Shown here in pieces: positions 41,677 through 50,183 of a DNA stretch of 64,000 bases. Position 1 is the stretch's first letter; each line of letters opens with the position of its first letter. The stretch is from positions 496,001 through 560,000 of the forward strand of contig CAVUCL010000001.1 in NCBI GenBank assembly GCA_963740055.1, written 5' to 3'. The DNA is from WHSW01 sp963740055. GTDB lineage: Bacteria > Actinomycetota > Thermoleophilia > Solirubrobacterales > 70-9. The notes under the pieces are model-generated. The model was not told where the DNA came from and searched no databases. It was given only the letters and a program-made list of their open reading frames with translations. The position numbers and the translations under genes were made by a program.

Positions 41677-42144
41677 TCAGCTCTCGCCGCGGAAGTACTC
41701 GACCCGGCTCGAGCGCTCGACGATCACGTTCTCGTCCGGCTTGCCGGTGAAGACGCCGAGCTTGTCGCTGTCGGGATAGACGGTGACCGCCGGGTGGACG
41801 ACGTTCGAGAACATCAGCACCCGGACCGTCTCGTCGCCGGGGTTGGTGACCTTGTGCGCGCCCTCGGGCCCGGTCGGGAAGTGGACCAGGTCCCAGGGCT
41901 CGAGCTCGCTGGTGCCGTCGGGATCGCGCAGGACCGGGTTTCCGGACAGCACCAGCAGCCACTCCTCCTCCGCGTACTCGTAGTGGTAAGGGCAGATCGA
42001 CTGGCCCGGAGGCAGCTCGTAGACGGTGGCGCCTGAGATCTTCGCGCCGAGGTCGGGCCCGGGACGCACGTAGCCGGAGCGGTAGCCCTCGGGGTCGGTG
42101 TCGTCGTAGGAGAACGCCGGGTTGGCGATGTTGAAGCGCCGCAC
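41677..42144 (-). CDS. Single-domain cupin
   Basis: 155 residues with a cupin_2 core: the motif CPYHYEYAEEEWLLVLSGNPVL (metal-site histidines and glutamate), then VHFPTGPEGAHKVTNPGDE. The N-terminus reads MRRFNIANPAFSYDDTDPEGY. Such proteins are often sugar-binding or dioxygenase-like; the exact role cannot be told. ATG at 42144, divergent from the DUF445 gene by 53 bases. Confidence 0.8.
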   Translation of the reverse strand: MRRFNIANPAFSYDDTDPEGYRSGYVRPGPDLGAKISGATVYELPPGQSICPYHYEYAEEEWLLVLSGNPVLRDPDGTSELEPWDLVHFPTGPEGAHKVTNPGDETVRVLMFSNVVHPAVTVYPDSDKLGVFTGKPDENVIVERSSRVEYFRGES

Positions 42145-42197
42145 CGGCGCATCATCGCACCGGCGCGCGGGCCGCGGGGTGGCTCTACGTTTCGCCC

Positions 42198-43472
42198 GTG
42201 GACCACCACACCGTGAACCTGATCTCGATCCCGCTGTTCACCGGCGCGATCGGCTATCTGACCAACTGGAGCGGCGTCTGGATGCTGTTTCAGCCGCTCA
42301 GCTTTCGAGGCATCCGGATCCCGGGGCTGAGGGCGCTGGTGAGCGTGCTCCCGCGCAGGATCCAGCAGATCCCCGGTTTCGTCCACGGCGGGGTCGGCTG
42401 GCAGGGGATCATCCCCTCGCGGGCGGCGAAGATGGGCTCGATCGCGGTCGACAAGGGGATCGCGAAGCTCGGCAGCCCGAGCGACTTCTACAACCAGCTC
42501 GACCCGGAGATGATCGCCGAGCACATCCTCGCGAGCTCGGGAGACGACATCCGCGAGCTGGTCGAGCGGATCCTCGAGCGCGAGCACCCGAACCTCTGGC
42601 GTGACCTGCCCGAGCCGGTGCGCGAGCGCGTTCACGAGCGGGTCCAGGCCGAGCTCCCCGATCTCGTCCGCGAGATGACCGACGACATCGGCAACAACAT
42701 CGAGCACCTGATGGACGTGAAGCTGATGGTCATCCGCCGGATCGAGGAGCGGCCGGAGCTCGCGAACCGGATCTTCCTCGAGGTCGGGCGCAAGGAGTTG
42801 CGCTTCATCATCAACTTCGGCTTCTTCTTCGGCGCCGCGCTCGGCTTCCCGATGGTCTTCATCAGCGAGGCGTTCCCGTACTGGTGGGTGCTGCCGATCG
42901 GCGGCGTGGTGATCGGCTGGATGACCAACTGGGTCGCGCTGTGGATGATCTTCGAGCCGGTCAACGAGCGGCGGATCGGGCCGCTGAAGCTGCACGGCCT
43001 CTTCCTGCGCCGCCAGCGCGAGGTCGCCGACGTCTACGCCGCGATCATCGCCGACGACATCGTCACGCTCTCGAACATGGGCGACGAGCTGCTCAACGGG
43101 CCGCAGTCCGACCGCACCCGGTGGATGATCTCCGAGCGGCTGCGACCGGCGGTGGATCGCAGCCTCGGGCGGGTCAAGCCCGCCGTCCGGGTCGCGGTCG
43201 GGACCCGGCGCTACGACGCGATTCGCGAGTCGCTCGCCGCCGAGGCGGTCGAGTACACGATGACCCCGCTCACCGATCCCGGCTTCAACGCCGAGCAGAG
43301 CGAGTCGGTGCGCGAGCTGATCGGCGAGCGGATGCGCGAGCTGCCATCGTCCGACTTCCAGGAGCTGCTGCGCTCGGCGATGCGCGAGGACGAGTGGCTG
43401 CTGCTGTTGCACGGCGCCGTGCTCGGGTTCGCGGCCGGCCTCCTGCACCTCGCGATCTTCGGCCCCGGCTAA
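42198..43472 (+). CDS. DUF445 family membrane protein
   Basis: 424 residues, GTG start. Two copies of the DUF445 hydrophobic motif: near the N-terminus (FTGAIGYLTNWSGVWMLFQPL) and in the middle (GGVVIGWMTNWVALWMIFEPV), each with the conserved xTNWxxxxMxFxP pattern. Between them is a helical stretch (PEMIAEHILASSGDDIRELVERIL). A last helix at the C-terminus (GAVLGFAAGLLHLAIFG) anchors it. The family (YheB-like) is uncharacterised. Confidence 0.82.
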   Translation: MDHHTVNLISIPLFTGAIGYLTNWSGVWMLFQPLSFRGIRIPGLRALVSVLPRRIQQIPGFVHGGVGWQGIIPSRAAKMGSIAVDKGIAKLGSPSDFYNQLDPEMIAEHILASSGDDIRELVERILEREHPNLWRDLPEPVRERVHERVQAELPDLVREMTDDIGNNIEHLMDVKLMVIRRIEERPELANRIFLEVGRKELRFIINFGFFFGAALGFPMVFISEAFPYWWVLPIGGVVIGWMTNWVALWMIFEPVNERRIGPLKLHGLFLRRQREVADVYAAIIADDIVTLSNMGDELLNGPQSDRTRWMISERLRPAVDRSLGRVKPAVRVAVGTRRYDAIRESLAAEAVEYTMTPLTDPGFNAEQSESVRELIGERMRELPSSDFQELLRSAMREDEWLLLLHGAVLGFAAGLLHLAIFGPG

Positions 43473-43488
43473 CCACTACCGTCGGCGG

Positions 43489-44634
43489 ATGCGCCGGCTG
43501 TTCGCCCTCGTCGCCACGGTCATCCTGGTCGACGCGATGTTCCTCGCGGCGATCGTGCCGCTGCTGCCCTCCTACGTCGACGAGCTCGGGATCTCCAAGT
43601 CCGCCGCCGGGATCCTGAGTGCGTCGTACGCGGCCGGGACCCTGCTCGCGTCGTTGCCCGCGGGGTGGCTGACCGCGAGGATCGGGGTCCGGCCGACGAT
43701 GCTCGCCGGGCTGGCGCTGCTCGGGACCTCGAGCGTCGCCTTCGCCTTCGGCGACGACGTCGTCGTCCTCGACCTCGCCCGCTTCGCCCAGGGGGTCGGC
43801 GGCGCGCTCGCCTGGACCGCGGGCCTCGCGTGGCTGATCGGCGCGGCGCCGAGCGAGCGCCGCGGCGAGCTGATCGGGTCGGCGCTCGCGGCGGCGATCA
43901 CCGGACTGCTGCTCGGGCCGGTGCTCGGCTCGGTGGCCACCGTCGCCGGACCGGAGGTGGTGTTCGGGGGGGTCGCGGTGCTCGCCGCCGCCCTCGCGGC
44001 GTGGACGCTGCGCACGCCCGGGGTCGCGCCGTCGCCGCCGGCCGCGCTCGGCGATGTCGCGCGAGCGATCCTGACGGCCCCGATCCTGGTCGCCTTCTGG
44101 CTCGTCGCCCTGCCCTCGGTGCTCTCGGGCGCCCTCGACGTGCTCGCTCCGCTGCGCCTCGACGAGCTCGGGGCGAGCGGGATCGCGGTCGGCGCGGTGT
44201 TCCTCGTCGCCGCCGCGGTCGAGGCCGTCGTCAGCCCGGCGATCGGCCGGCTCTCGGACCGGCGCGGTCGCATGTTCCCGATCCGCGCCGGTCTCGTCGC
44301 CTCGCTGGCGAGCGCGCTCGTGATCGCGACCCCGGGGGCGATCGTGCTGCTCGGCCTCGCGGTGGTCGCGGTCGTGCTCGCGATGAGCCTGATCTGGACG
44401 CCGGCGATGGCGTTGCTATCCGAGCGCGCCGAGGAGGTCGGGCTCGACCTCGCCTTCGGCACCGCGCTCGTCAGCCTCGCCTGGGCCGGCGGCCAGGTGC
44501 TCGGCGGCTCGGCGCTGACCGCGGTCGCCGACGCGAGCTCGGACGCGCTCGCGTACGCGACGATCGCCGGTCTGTTCGCGCTCACCCTGGCGCTGCTCGG
44601 GCGCCGCCGCTTAGCGACCGCACCCTCCGGGTAG
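43489..44634 (+). CDS. MFS transporter, 12-helix
   Basis: 381 residues. Twelve hydrophobic segments with the motif A-like GWLTARIGVRPTML and later GRLSDRRGRMFPIRAG (second half). Short loops and Ala/Leu content resemble sugar- or drug-exporter MFS (DHA1-like) proteins. The start ATG 43489 is 17 bases after the DUF445 stop. Substrate unknown; 12 helices distinguish it from the DHA2 pump at 13357-14976. Confidence 0.88.
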   Translation: MRRLFALVATVILVDAMFLAAIVPLLPSYVDELGISKSAAGILSASYAAGTLLASLPAGWLTARIGVRPTMLAGLALLGTSSVAFAFGDDVVVLDLARFAQGVGGALAWTAGLAWLIGAAPSERRGELIGSALAAAITGLLLGPVLGSVATVAGPEVVFGGVAVLAAALAAWTLRTPGVAPSPPAALGDVARAILTAPILVAFWLVALPSVLSGALDVLAPLRLDELGASGIAVGAVFLVAAAVEAVVSPAIGRLSDRRGRMFPIRAGLVASLASALVIATPGAIVLLGLAVVAVVLAMSLIWTPAMALLSERAEEVGLDLAFGTALVSLAWAGGQVLGGSALTAVADASSDALAYATIAGLFALTLALLGRRRLATAPSG

Positions 44635-44645
44635 GGCAGGGCGCG

Positions 44646-46019
44646 ATGGCAACATCGCGACGGGGCAGAGTGCCGGTGCCGGCGAGCCCGGCGACCGAGG
44701 GTCCGGCGGCGGGCCCCGATTCCGGGGGCCTCGCGCGCGCGATCACGCCGAAGCTGTTGTTGCTGTTCATCGTCGGCGACATCCTCGGCGGCGGCATCTA
44801 CGCGCTCGTCGGCGAGGTCGGCGCCGAGACCGGTGGCGCGATCTGGTCGGCGTTCCTGCTCGCGCTGGTGATGGCGGCGTTCACCGCCGGCTCCTACGCC
44901 GAGCTGGTCTCGAAGTACCCGCACGCGGGCGGCGCGGCACTCTACGTCCACCGGGCGTTCAAGAACCGCTTCATCAGCTTCATCGTCGCCTTCGCGGTGA
45001 TCATGTCGGGGATCACCTCCGCGAGCGCGCTCGCGCGCGGCTTCGGCGGCGACTACCTGGCCGAGTTCGTCGACATCAAGGTCGTGTTCGGAGCCCTGCT
45101 GCTGCTCGCGGCGATCACCCTCGTCAACCTGCGCGGCATCGCCGAGTCGGTGAAGCTCAACGTCGGCTTCACCCTGGTCGAGATCGGCGGCCTGCTGCTG
45201 ATCGTGCTGATCGCCGTCGTCGCCCTGCTCCAGGGCGACGCCGACGGCGGGCGCGCGTTCGAGTTCAAGGAGGGCTCGAGCGTGTTCGCGGCGATGCTCG
45301 CCGGCGCCGCGCTCGCCTTCTACGCGCTGGTCGGGTTCGAGGACTCGGTCAACGTCGCCGAGGAGGCCAAGGACCCGGTGACTACCTACCCCAAGGTGCT
45401 CTTCGGCGGCCTCGCGATCGCCGGCGTCCTCTACTTCCTGGTCACCGTGGGCGCCTCGGTCGTCGTGCCCACCGACGACCTCTCGGCCTCGAGCGGACCG
45501 CTGCTCGAGGTGGTCAAGCAGGGTCCGCTCGGGATCCCGGAGAAGGTCTTCTCGGCGATCGGCCTGCTGGCGCTCGCGAACGGTGCCCTGATCAACATGA
45601 TCATGGCCTCGCGGCTGCTCTACGGGATGGCGCGCGAGGATGTCGTCCCGCGCCAGCTCGGCACGATCTGGGCGACGCGGCGCACGCCCTGGGTCGCGAT
45701 CCTGTTCACGACAGCGATCGCCGTAGGGCTGATCGTCGAGGCGAACCTGGAGAAGCTCGCCGACACGACCGTCGCCCTGCTGGTGATCGTGTTCGCGATC
45801 GTCAACGCGAGCGTCCTCTACCTGCGCCGCGACCGCGTCGACCACGATCACTTCCAGGTCCCGAGCATCTTCCCGGTGCTCGGCGTCGGCGTCTCGATCG
45901 CGCTCCTGACCGAGGTCGAGGGCGAAGCGCTCGCGCGCGCCGGGATCCTGGTCGGGATCGGGGTCGTGCTCTGGGCCGTGAACGAGCTCGTGCGCCGCAA
46001 GACCGCCGCGAGCGCCTAG
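44646..46019 (+). CDS. Amino acid permease (APC superfamily)
   Basis: 457 residues from ATG 44646. About 12 helices with the APC signature: the first helix GDILGGGIYALVGEVGAETGG, then FYALVGFEDSVNVAEEAKDP (helix 6 to loop), and MIMASRLLYGMAREDVVPRQ in helix 8 with the following loop. These are found in APC transporters such as YfnA-type. It begins 12 bases after the MFS stop, so the two transporters are co-transcribed, and the next gene is a cupin. Specificity cannot be assigned. Confidence 0.9.
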   Translation: MATSRRGRVPVPASPATEGPAAGPDSGGLARAITPKLLLLFIVGDILGGGIYALVGEVGAETGGAIWSAFLLALVMAAFTAGSYAELVSKYPHAGGAALYVHRAFKNRFISFIVAFAVIMSGITSASALARGFGGDYLAEFVDIKVVFGALLLLAAITLVNLRGIAESVKLNVGFTLVEIGGLLLIVLIAVVALLQGDADGGRAFEFKEGSSVFAAMLAGAALAFYALVGFEDSVNVAEEAKDPVTTYPKVLFGGLAIAGVLYFLVTVGASVVVPTDDLSASSGPLLEVVKQGPLGIPEKVFSAIGLLALANGALINMIMASRLLYGMAREDVVPRQLGTIWATRRTPWVAILFTTAIAVGLIVEANLEKLADTTVALLVIVFAIVNASVLYLRRDRVDHDHFQVPSIFPVLGVGVSIALLTEVEGEALARAGILVGIGVVLWAVNELVRRKTAASA

Positions 46020-46031
46020 GCTTCGCCGCCG

Positions 46032-46553
46032 ATGAGCGAGACCTTCGACCTGACGCCGACCGAGTCGGTGACGATCGTTCGCAGCGCGCCCGAGGCGCTC
46101 GAGGTCGAGGCCCGCTACGGACCGGGAGGCTCGGCCCCGCCGAAGCACTTCCACCCCGACCAGGACGAGAGCTTTCGCGTCCTCGCCGGGGCGCTGACGG
46201 TTCGGGTCGACGGCGTCGAGCGCCGGCTCGAGACCGGGGACGAGGTCGAGATCAAGCGCGGCGCGGTGCACCAGATGTGGAACCCCGGCGAGGCCGAGGC
46301 GCGGGTGAGCTGGGTGACGAGCCCGGCCGGCCGCACCGAGCAGTGGTTTCGCGAGCTCGGGAGCCTGCGCGCCGCGGGCAAGGTCGGGCGCAACGGGATG
46401 CCCACTCCGCTGGCGATGGCGGTGCTGCTCTCCGAGTACGACGACGTCTTCCGGCTCGCCGGACCGCAGCCGCTGCTGCGCGGCGCGCTCGGAGGGCTCG
46501 CCCGCGTCGGCCGCGCTCGTGGGCACCGGCCCGAGTCGGCCGGCGCCTCCTGA
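46032..46553 (+). CDS. Cupin domain protein
   Basis: 173 residues. RYGPGGSAPPKHFHPDQDESFRVLAGALTVRVDG and KRGAVHQMWNPGE give the two cupin motifs (HFHPDQDE with a metal site, and a later His). C-terminal residues about 110-173 form an extra helical segment with EYDDVFRLAGPQPLL. It lies 12 bases after the amino acid permease and is followed by the long inverted repeat. Confidence 0.8.
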   Translation: MSETFDLTPTESVTIVRSAPEALEVEARYGPGGSAPPKHFHPDQDESFRVLAGALTVRVDGVERRLETGDEVEIKRGAVHQMWNPGEAEARVSWVTSPAGRTEQWFRELGSLRAAGKVGRNGMPTPLAMAVLLSEYDDVFRLAGPQPLLRGALGGLARVGRARGHRPESAGAS

Positions 46554-46573
46554 CCCGGTCGGCTTCGCGGGAT

Positions 46574-46639
46574 GGCGAAATCGCCACCGAAACCCTCACG
46601 TGGGCGCAGAGCACCCCCCATTTCGGTGGCGACGTCGCC
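46574..46639. repeat. 19-bp inverted repeat (17/19 identical) with 28-base loop
   Basis: The arms GGCGAAATCGCCACCGAAA (46574-46592) and TTTCGGTGGCGACGTCGCC (46621-46639) are near-perfect reverse complements, and each contains its own smaller dyad (GGCGA/TCGCC). The element lies in the 230-base gap between the cupin and the convergent phosphoesterase. It may be a strong bidirectional terminator, or a small repeat element. No convincing gene lies in this gap. Confidence 0.65.
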
Positions 46640-46783
46640 GGGCGCCCGCGGGCCGAGCAAAGCTCACCTCGAAGCGCCGAACCCAACGATCGCATCGACG
46701 CCTCCGCCTGACAACGGGGAGCTCCCGCAGATCGTTGCGGGAAACTACGGAGCCGCGATCCTCACCAGATCGCCGGTCTACCG

Positions 46784-47380
46784 CTAGAGGTCGAACCAGG
46801 TGCCGGCGGGGCCGAGGTTGACGACCTCGGTCGGGCCGACCGCGGAGCGCTCACCCCAGCTCTCGTGGATGTGGCCGCAGACGGCGAGCCTCGGAGCGGT
46901 GCGTTCGATCGTCTCCAGGATCGCCGCGCTGCCGAGATGCTCGCCGGCTCCCGAGCGGTCGGCGTGGCCCGCGGGCGGGGAGTGGACGACGAGCACCGCG
47001 CCGTCGGGACAGCCGGCGAGCCGCTCGGCCGCCTCCTCCTCGGAGAGGTCGAAGCTCCAGTCCCACGGGGTCACCGGGACACCGGCCCCGAGGCCGAAGA
47101 ACTCGATCCCGCCGAGCTCGGCGCCCTCGCCGTGGAGGACCGTCGCCGCCTCCCAGCCAGCCGCCGTCTCGCGCAGGGCGGCGTCGGTCTCGTTGTTGCC
47201 GGGCACGAGCACGGTCGGCGCCTCGATCGCCGCCAGGGCGTCGATCGACTCGGCGAGCCCCTCGTGCACGGAGGCGAAGTCGCCGGCGCCGACGACGAGG
47301 TCGGCGTCGGCGGCCATCTCGACCAGGCGCTCGGCCTGGCCGAGGTCGCGGTGCAGGTCGCTGAACGCGAGCAGGCGCAC
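46784..47380 (-). CDS. Metallophosphoesterase
   Basis: 198 residues with the full calcineurin-like signature: LLAFSDLHRDL, VVGAGDFASV, VLVPGNNETD (GNxE variant), VVHSPPAGH and VCGHIHESWG. Small proteins of this type act on phosphodiesters or as YfcE-like phosphatases. The gene is last in an apparent lplA-like, ltrA, phosphoesterase series on the minus strand, with an 18-base gap to ltrA. Confidence 0.88.
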   Translation of the reverse strand: MRLLAFSDLHRDLGQAERLVEMAADADLVVGAGDFASVHEGLAESIDALAAIEAPTVLVPGNNETDAALRETAAGWEAATVLHGEGAELGGIEFFGLGAGVPVTPWDWSFDLSEEEAAERLAGCPDGAVLVVHSPPAGHADRSGAGEHLGSAAILETIERTAPRLAVCGHIHESWGERSAVGPTEVVNLGPAGTWFDL

Positions 47381-47398
47381 GGCGGGTTTGTATCGCGT

Positions 47399-48607
47399 TC
47401 AGGCGACGGCCGAGCGCAGCTTCGCCCGCCGCTCGCGGAAGTGCATCGCCTCGTAGGCCGCGAGCCCGGTGGTGAGCGCTGCGATCACCAGCAGCGCGGC
47501 GAGGCTGTCGACCGCGGCCGCGAAAGGGATCAGCGCCAGCGCGAGCACGGCGACGAAGGCGCGCTCGCGGTTCAGCGACCCGACGCTGCGCAAGCGCATC
47601 GCCACGTGGCCGAGCAGGTAGACGGCGACGCCTCCGCAGAGCGCGACCGCCGGCACGGTCTCGAGCGGCTCGCCGACGTCGCCGATCGTCTTCTTCACCC
47701 CGAGGGCGGTGAGGATGATCCCGGCGATCAGCAGCCCGTGCAGGACCCCCCAAGAGTCGCGCGCGAGGCGGTTGCGGGCGATCCCCTTCGCCTCGCTCAG
47801 CTTCCGCGAGGCGATGATCGCGACGACGTCGAAGTACAGCCACCACTGCGCGGCGGCGAGCGTGATCCCGGCGAGCGCCGCGACCACGACCCCGCCGGTG
47901 AGCGGGTCGTCGCCGAGCCCGGTTCCGACCGCGACGATCGACTCGCCGAGCGCGATGATCACGATCAGGCCGAAGCGCTCGGCGAAGTGCGAGGCTGCGA
48001 CCCGGAACCCGGAGACGTCGCGAAGGTAGGGGGTGCCGTAGTCGATCAGCAGCGCGACGATCCAGAGCCCGGCCTGCGCCCCGCCGTCGAGGAACCCGGC
48101 GACGACGATCAGCCCCGGGGCGATGAGCAGGCCGGTCGCCAGGTTGACGATCGCGTCGCGGACGTCGACGTCGGGAGCGCCGTAGGTGTAGACGGCGATG
48201 TGGATCGCGCGCACGGCGAAGTAGGCGAGGCCGAAGACGACCGCGTCGTCGCCGAACGCCTGCGGCACCGCGAGCGCCGCGATCAGCATCGCCGCCATCG
48301 CCGCGAACAGCCCCAGCCGCGCGACCCAGTCGTCGCGGTGCAGGGCGTTGGTCATCCAGGCGAAGCCGCCCCACGCCCACCAGACGGCGGCCAGCACCAG
48401 CATCCCCTGCCCGAGGCCCTCCCAGGTCGGGTTCGCCGACATCAGCGCGGTCACCTGGGTGAAGGCGAAGACGAAGACGAGGTCGAAGAAGAGCTCGAGC
48501 GGGGTCGCGCTCCACTCGTCGGCATCCTCCGCGGGCTCTCCTCCGAGCTCGAGCGGGCGCGTCTCCGCCTCGCTCGCCATCGGCCGGGTCTCCTGCTCGC
48601 CGCTCAT
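47399..48607 (-). CDS. Low temperature requirement protein A (LtrA) family
   Basis: 402 residues with about ten or more hydrophobic helices. The N-terminal block EWSATPLELFFDLVFVFAFTQVTALMSANPTWEGLGQGMLV region and the conserved HFAERFGLIVIIALGESIVAVG match LtrA, first named from Listeria cold growth. The mechanism is unknown. Together with the upstream lipoate-ligase-like gene (gap about 10 bases) it forms a minus-strand unit. Confidence 0.88.
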   Translation of the reverse strand: MSGEQETRPMASEAETRPLELGGEPAEDADEWSATPLELFFDLVFVFAFTQVTALMSANPTWEGLGQGMLVLAAVWWAWGGFAWMTNALHRDDWVARLGLFAAMAAMLIAALAVPQAFGDDAVVFGLAYFAVRAIHIAVYTYGAPDVDVRDAIVNLATGLLIAPGLIVVAGFLDGGAQAGLWIVALLIDYGTPYLRDVSGFRVAASHFAERFGLIVIIALGESIVAVGTGLGDDPLTGGVVVAALAGITLAAAQWWLYFDVVAIIASRKLSEAKGIARNRLARDSWGVLHGLLIAGIILTALGVKKTIGDVGEPLETVPAVALCGGVAVYLLGHVAMRLRSVGSLNRERAFVAVLALALIPFAAAVDSLAALLVIAALTTGLAAYEAMHFRERRAKLRSAVA

Positions 48608-48617
48608 CGCCGACCGA

Positions 48618-49382
48618 TCATGCCAAGTGGCCCTGCTCGAGCTCGGCGGCGAGCTCGAGCGTGCGCTCGTCGATCTCCGCCTCGATCAGCTCGTGCGAGT
48701 CGGCGAGCTCGGCCAGGATCGCCTCCTCGGCCCGCTCGAGGCCGACGCCGCCGACCTCGTCGGCGACCGCCCCGGTGGTCCGCGGGTCCCAGTCGAGCTC
48801 GAGCGCCGCGTACACCGGCTCGAGCGCCGAGCGCAGCAGGCCGGAGTCGCTGACCACGAGCACCGCGCCGGCGTGGGCGCCACCGGCGATCAGTCGCTGG
48901 CCGATCCCGGCGAGCTTCGTCTCCCCGCGCGCGTTGACGCTCCAGGCGCCGGGGCAGTACTCGCCGGGGACCTCGCCGACCCGGGCGTCGACGCCGAGCC
49001 GGCCGAGCGCCGCGGCGACGAGCCCGGCGAGCCAGCCGAACCGCTCGCGGGTGCCGGCAACCGGGCGCTCGGCCGGGGTCGCCCAGGCGAACGCGAGCGT
49101 GCCCTCGTGGAAGGCGGCCGCCCGACCGCCGGCGAGCCGGACCACGGGCGCGAACCCGACCGCGCGCGCGGCGTCGACCGCGGCGCTGAAGCCGGCCGCG
49201 GCGCGGTCGTGCTTGGAGAAGGCGAGCTCGCGAGCGGGGCGGTGGAGGCGAAAGGTGGGCTCGAGCTCGCCCGCGGCGACGCGGGAGAGGATCGCCTCGG
49301 AGACCGCGGTCCCGAACGCGGGCCGGTCCGCGAATCCCTGCCTGATCACGCGTAGGCGTGGTTTATGAGCGTTTGCTTGCAA
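48618..49382 (-). CDS. Lipoate-protein ligase-like protein
   Basis: 254 residues from TTG 49382, with GAGG 6 bases upstream (GTG 49349 is the alternative). The BPL/LplA/LipB fold shows VVRLAGGRAAAFHEGTLAFAW (lipoate-binding loop, AGGRA in place of the usual SGGGA), GEYCPGAWSVN and GETKLAGIGQRLIAGG, whose Lys contacts the lipoyl group. It may attach lipoate or octanoate; nothing about lipoylated targets is seen here. Start and ribosome binding site overlap a consensus CRP-type operator. Confidence 0.78.
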   Translation of the reverse strand: MQANAHKPRLRVIRQGFADRPAFGTAVSEAILSRVAAGELEPTFRLHRPARELAFSKHDRAAAGFSAAVDAARAVGFAPVVRLAGGRAAAFHEGTLAFAWATPAERPVAGTRERFGWLAGLVAAALGRLGVDARVGEVPGEYCPGAWSVNARGETKLAGIGQRLIAGGAHAGAVLVVSDSGLLRSALEPVYAALELDWDPRTTGAVADEVGGVGLERAEEAILAELADSHELIEAEIDERTLELAAELEQGHLA

Positions 49383-49383
49383 A

Positions 49384-49399
49384 TGTGACCTCGATCACA
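49384..49399. promoter_or_regulatory. Consensus CRP-type operator TGTGA-N6-TCACA
   Basis: The two half-sites are perfect matches to the Crp consensus (actinobacterial CRP/GlxR sites are similar). The element lies just upstream of the lipoate-ligase-like gene, overlapping its ribosome binding site, and about 185 bases before the Rpf-like gene. In Mycobacterium tuberculosis the CRP homologue Rv3676 controls rpfA, so activation of the Rpf-like gene is a plausible role. No crp gene is in the window. Confidence 0.65.
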
Positions 49400-49581
49400 C
49401 ATGAACGGGCGTTCTCCTGGAACCCTGCGCCGTCACACGGACAGCCCCGCGGGCAGATCGCCGGTCGCTTACGGCCGCGAGCCTAGCGCCGCCCCGGGGC
49501 CCAGAGCCGCTCGGACTCCTCGACGAAGTCAGCAGGCGAGACCCACTCGCCACCCGGGCGCGCCCGAACGGAGGAAATCAC
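49400..49581 (+). promoter_or_regulatory. Long, structured 5' leader of the Rpf-like gene
   Basis: About 180 bases without a gene on either strand. It holds a hairpin GGCGAG-ACCCA-CTCGCC (49535-49551) and the palindrome CGGGCGCGCCCG (49555-49566) just before the ribosome binding site GGAGG (49570-49574). Actinobacterial rpf genes often have a c-di-AMP (ydaO) riboswitch in this position; I could not match its conserved core here, so only a structured leader is claimed. Confidence 0.35.
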
Positions 49582-50151
49582 GTGTATCGCAGGGTCAGGA
49601 TCTTCACGGCTTCGTGCCTCGCCGCGGTCGGCGTGGCCGCCGCCGCGCAGGCCGCCGAGCCGCAGCTCGAGCTCGTCGAGCAGCCCGCCGATCGCTTCGA
49701 GCGCTCGATCGAGGCGCACAAGCTCGACCAGCGCTATCGCGGCCTGCTCGCCGACGCGCGCAAGCTCGACGCCGAGCCCGCCGAGCACCTGCTCGACGAC
49801 GCAGACGTCACCGCCGAGCAGCTGCGCGCGGGCATCGACGCGCTCTCCGAGCGGGTCCGCAAGGCCGAGCGCGAGGCCCGCGCCGAGGGTGCGACCGGCG
49901 GTGACTTCGCCCTCGCCGGCGGCGTCTCGCTGGCGACGCTGAACGCGATCGCCGCCTGCGAATCGGGCGGCGACCCGACCGCGGTCAACCCCGCCGGCTA
50001 CTACGGCAAGTACCAGTTCGACACCGGCACCTGGGCGTCGGTCGGCGGCAGCGGCAACCCCGCCGAGGCCTCCGAGGCCGAGCAGGACTACCGCGCCTCG
50101 CTGCTCTACAGCCAGGCCGGCTCCAGCCCCTGGCCAGTCTGCGGCGTCTAA
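49582..50151 (+). CDS. Secreted Rpf-like transglycosylase domain protein
   Basis: 189 residues, GTG 49582. Signal peptide RRVRIFTASCLAAVGVAAAAQAA ending about residue 25, then a helical region (about 30-105) rich in charged residues. The C-terminal domain has the lytic Rpf pattern: LNAIAACESGGDPTAVN with the catalytic Glu, GYYGKYQFDTGTWASVGG, and EQDYRASLLYSQAGSSPWPVCG. Cys in ACESGG and PVCG probably pair. Rpf proteins cleave peptidoglycan and restart growth of dormant cells. LysM or G5 domains are absent. Confidence 0.86.
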   Translation: MYRRVRIFTASCLAAVGVAAAAQAAEPQLELVEQPADRFERSIEAHKLDQRYRGLLADARKLDAEPAEHLLDDADVTAEQLRAGIDALSERVRKAEREARAEGATGGDFALAGGVSLATLNAIAACESGGDPTAVNPAGYYGKYQFDTGTWASVGGSGNPAEASEAEQDYRASLLYSQAGSSPWPVCGV

Positions 50152-50183
50152 ACCCGGGAGCGCGGCCTGCCGATGGCAGGAGG

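Noticed and set aside
43572..46526. 984-residue reverse frame
   Set aside because: Shadow of the MFS, amino acid permease and cupin genes; composition is Arg/Asp/His-rich with no motif.
46572..46787. 71-residue frame in the cupin/phosphoesterase gap
   Set aside because: It runs through the long inverted repeat, is Pro/Ser-rich, lacks a ribosome binding site and overlaps the phosphoesterase stop; probably not a gene.
49400..49581. c-di-AMP (ydaO) riboswitch
   Set aside because: Position fits, but I could not find the conserved GGGGAACC-like and CAGCUAACC-like cores; kept only as a structured leader.
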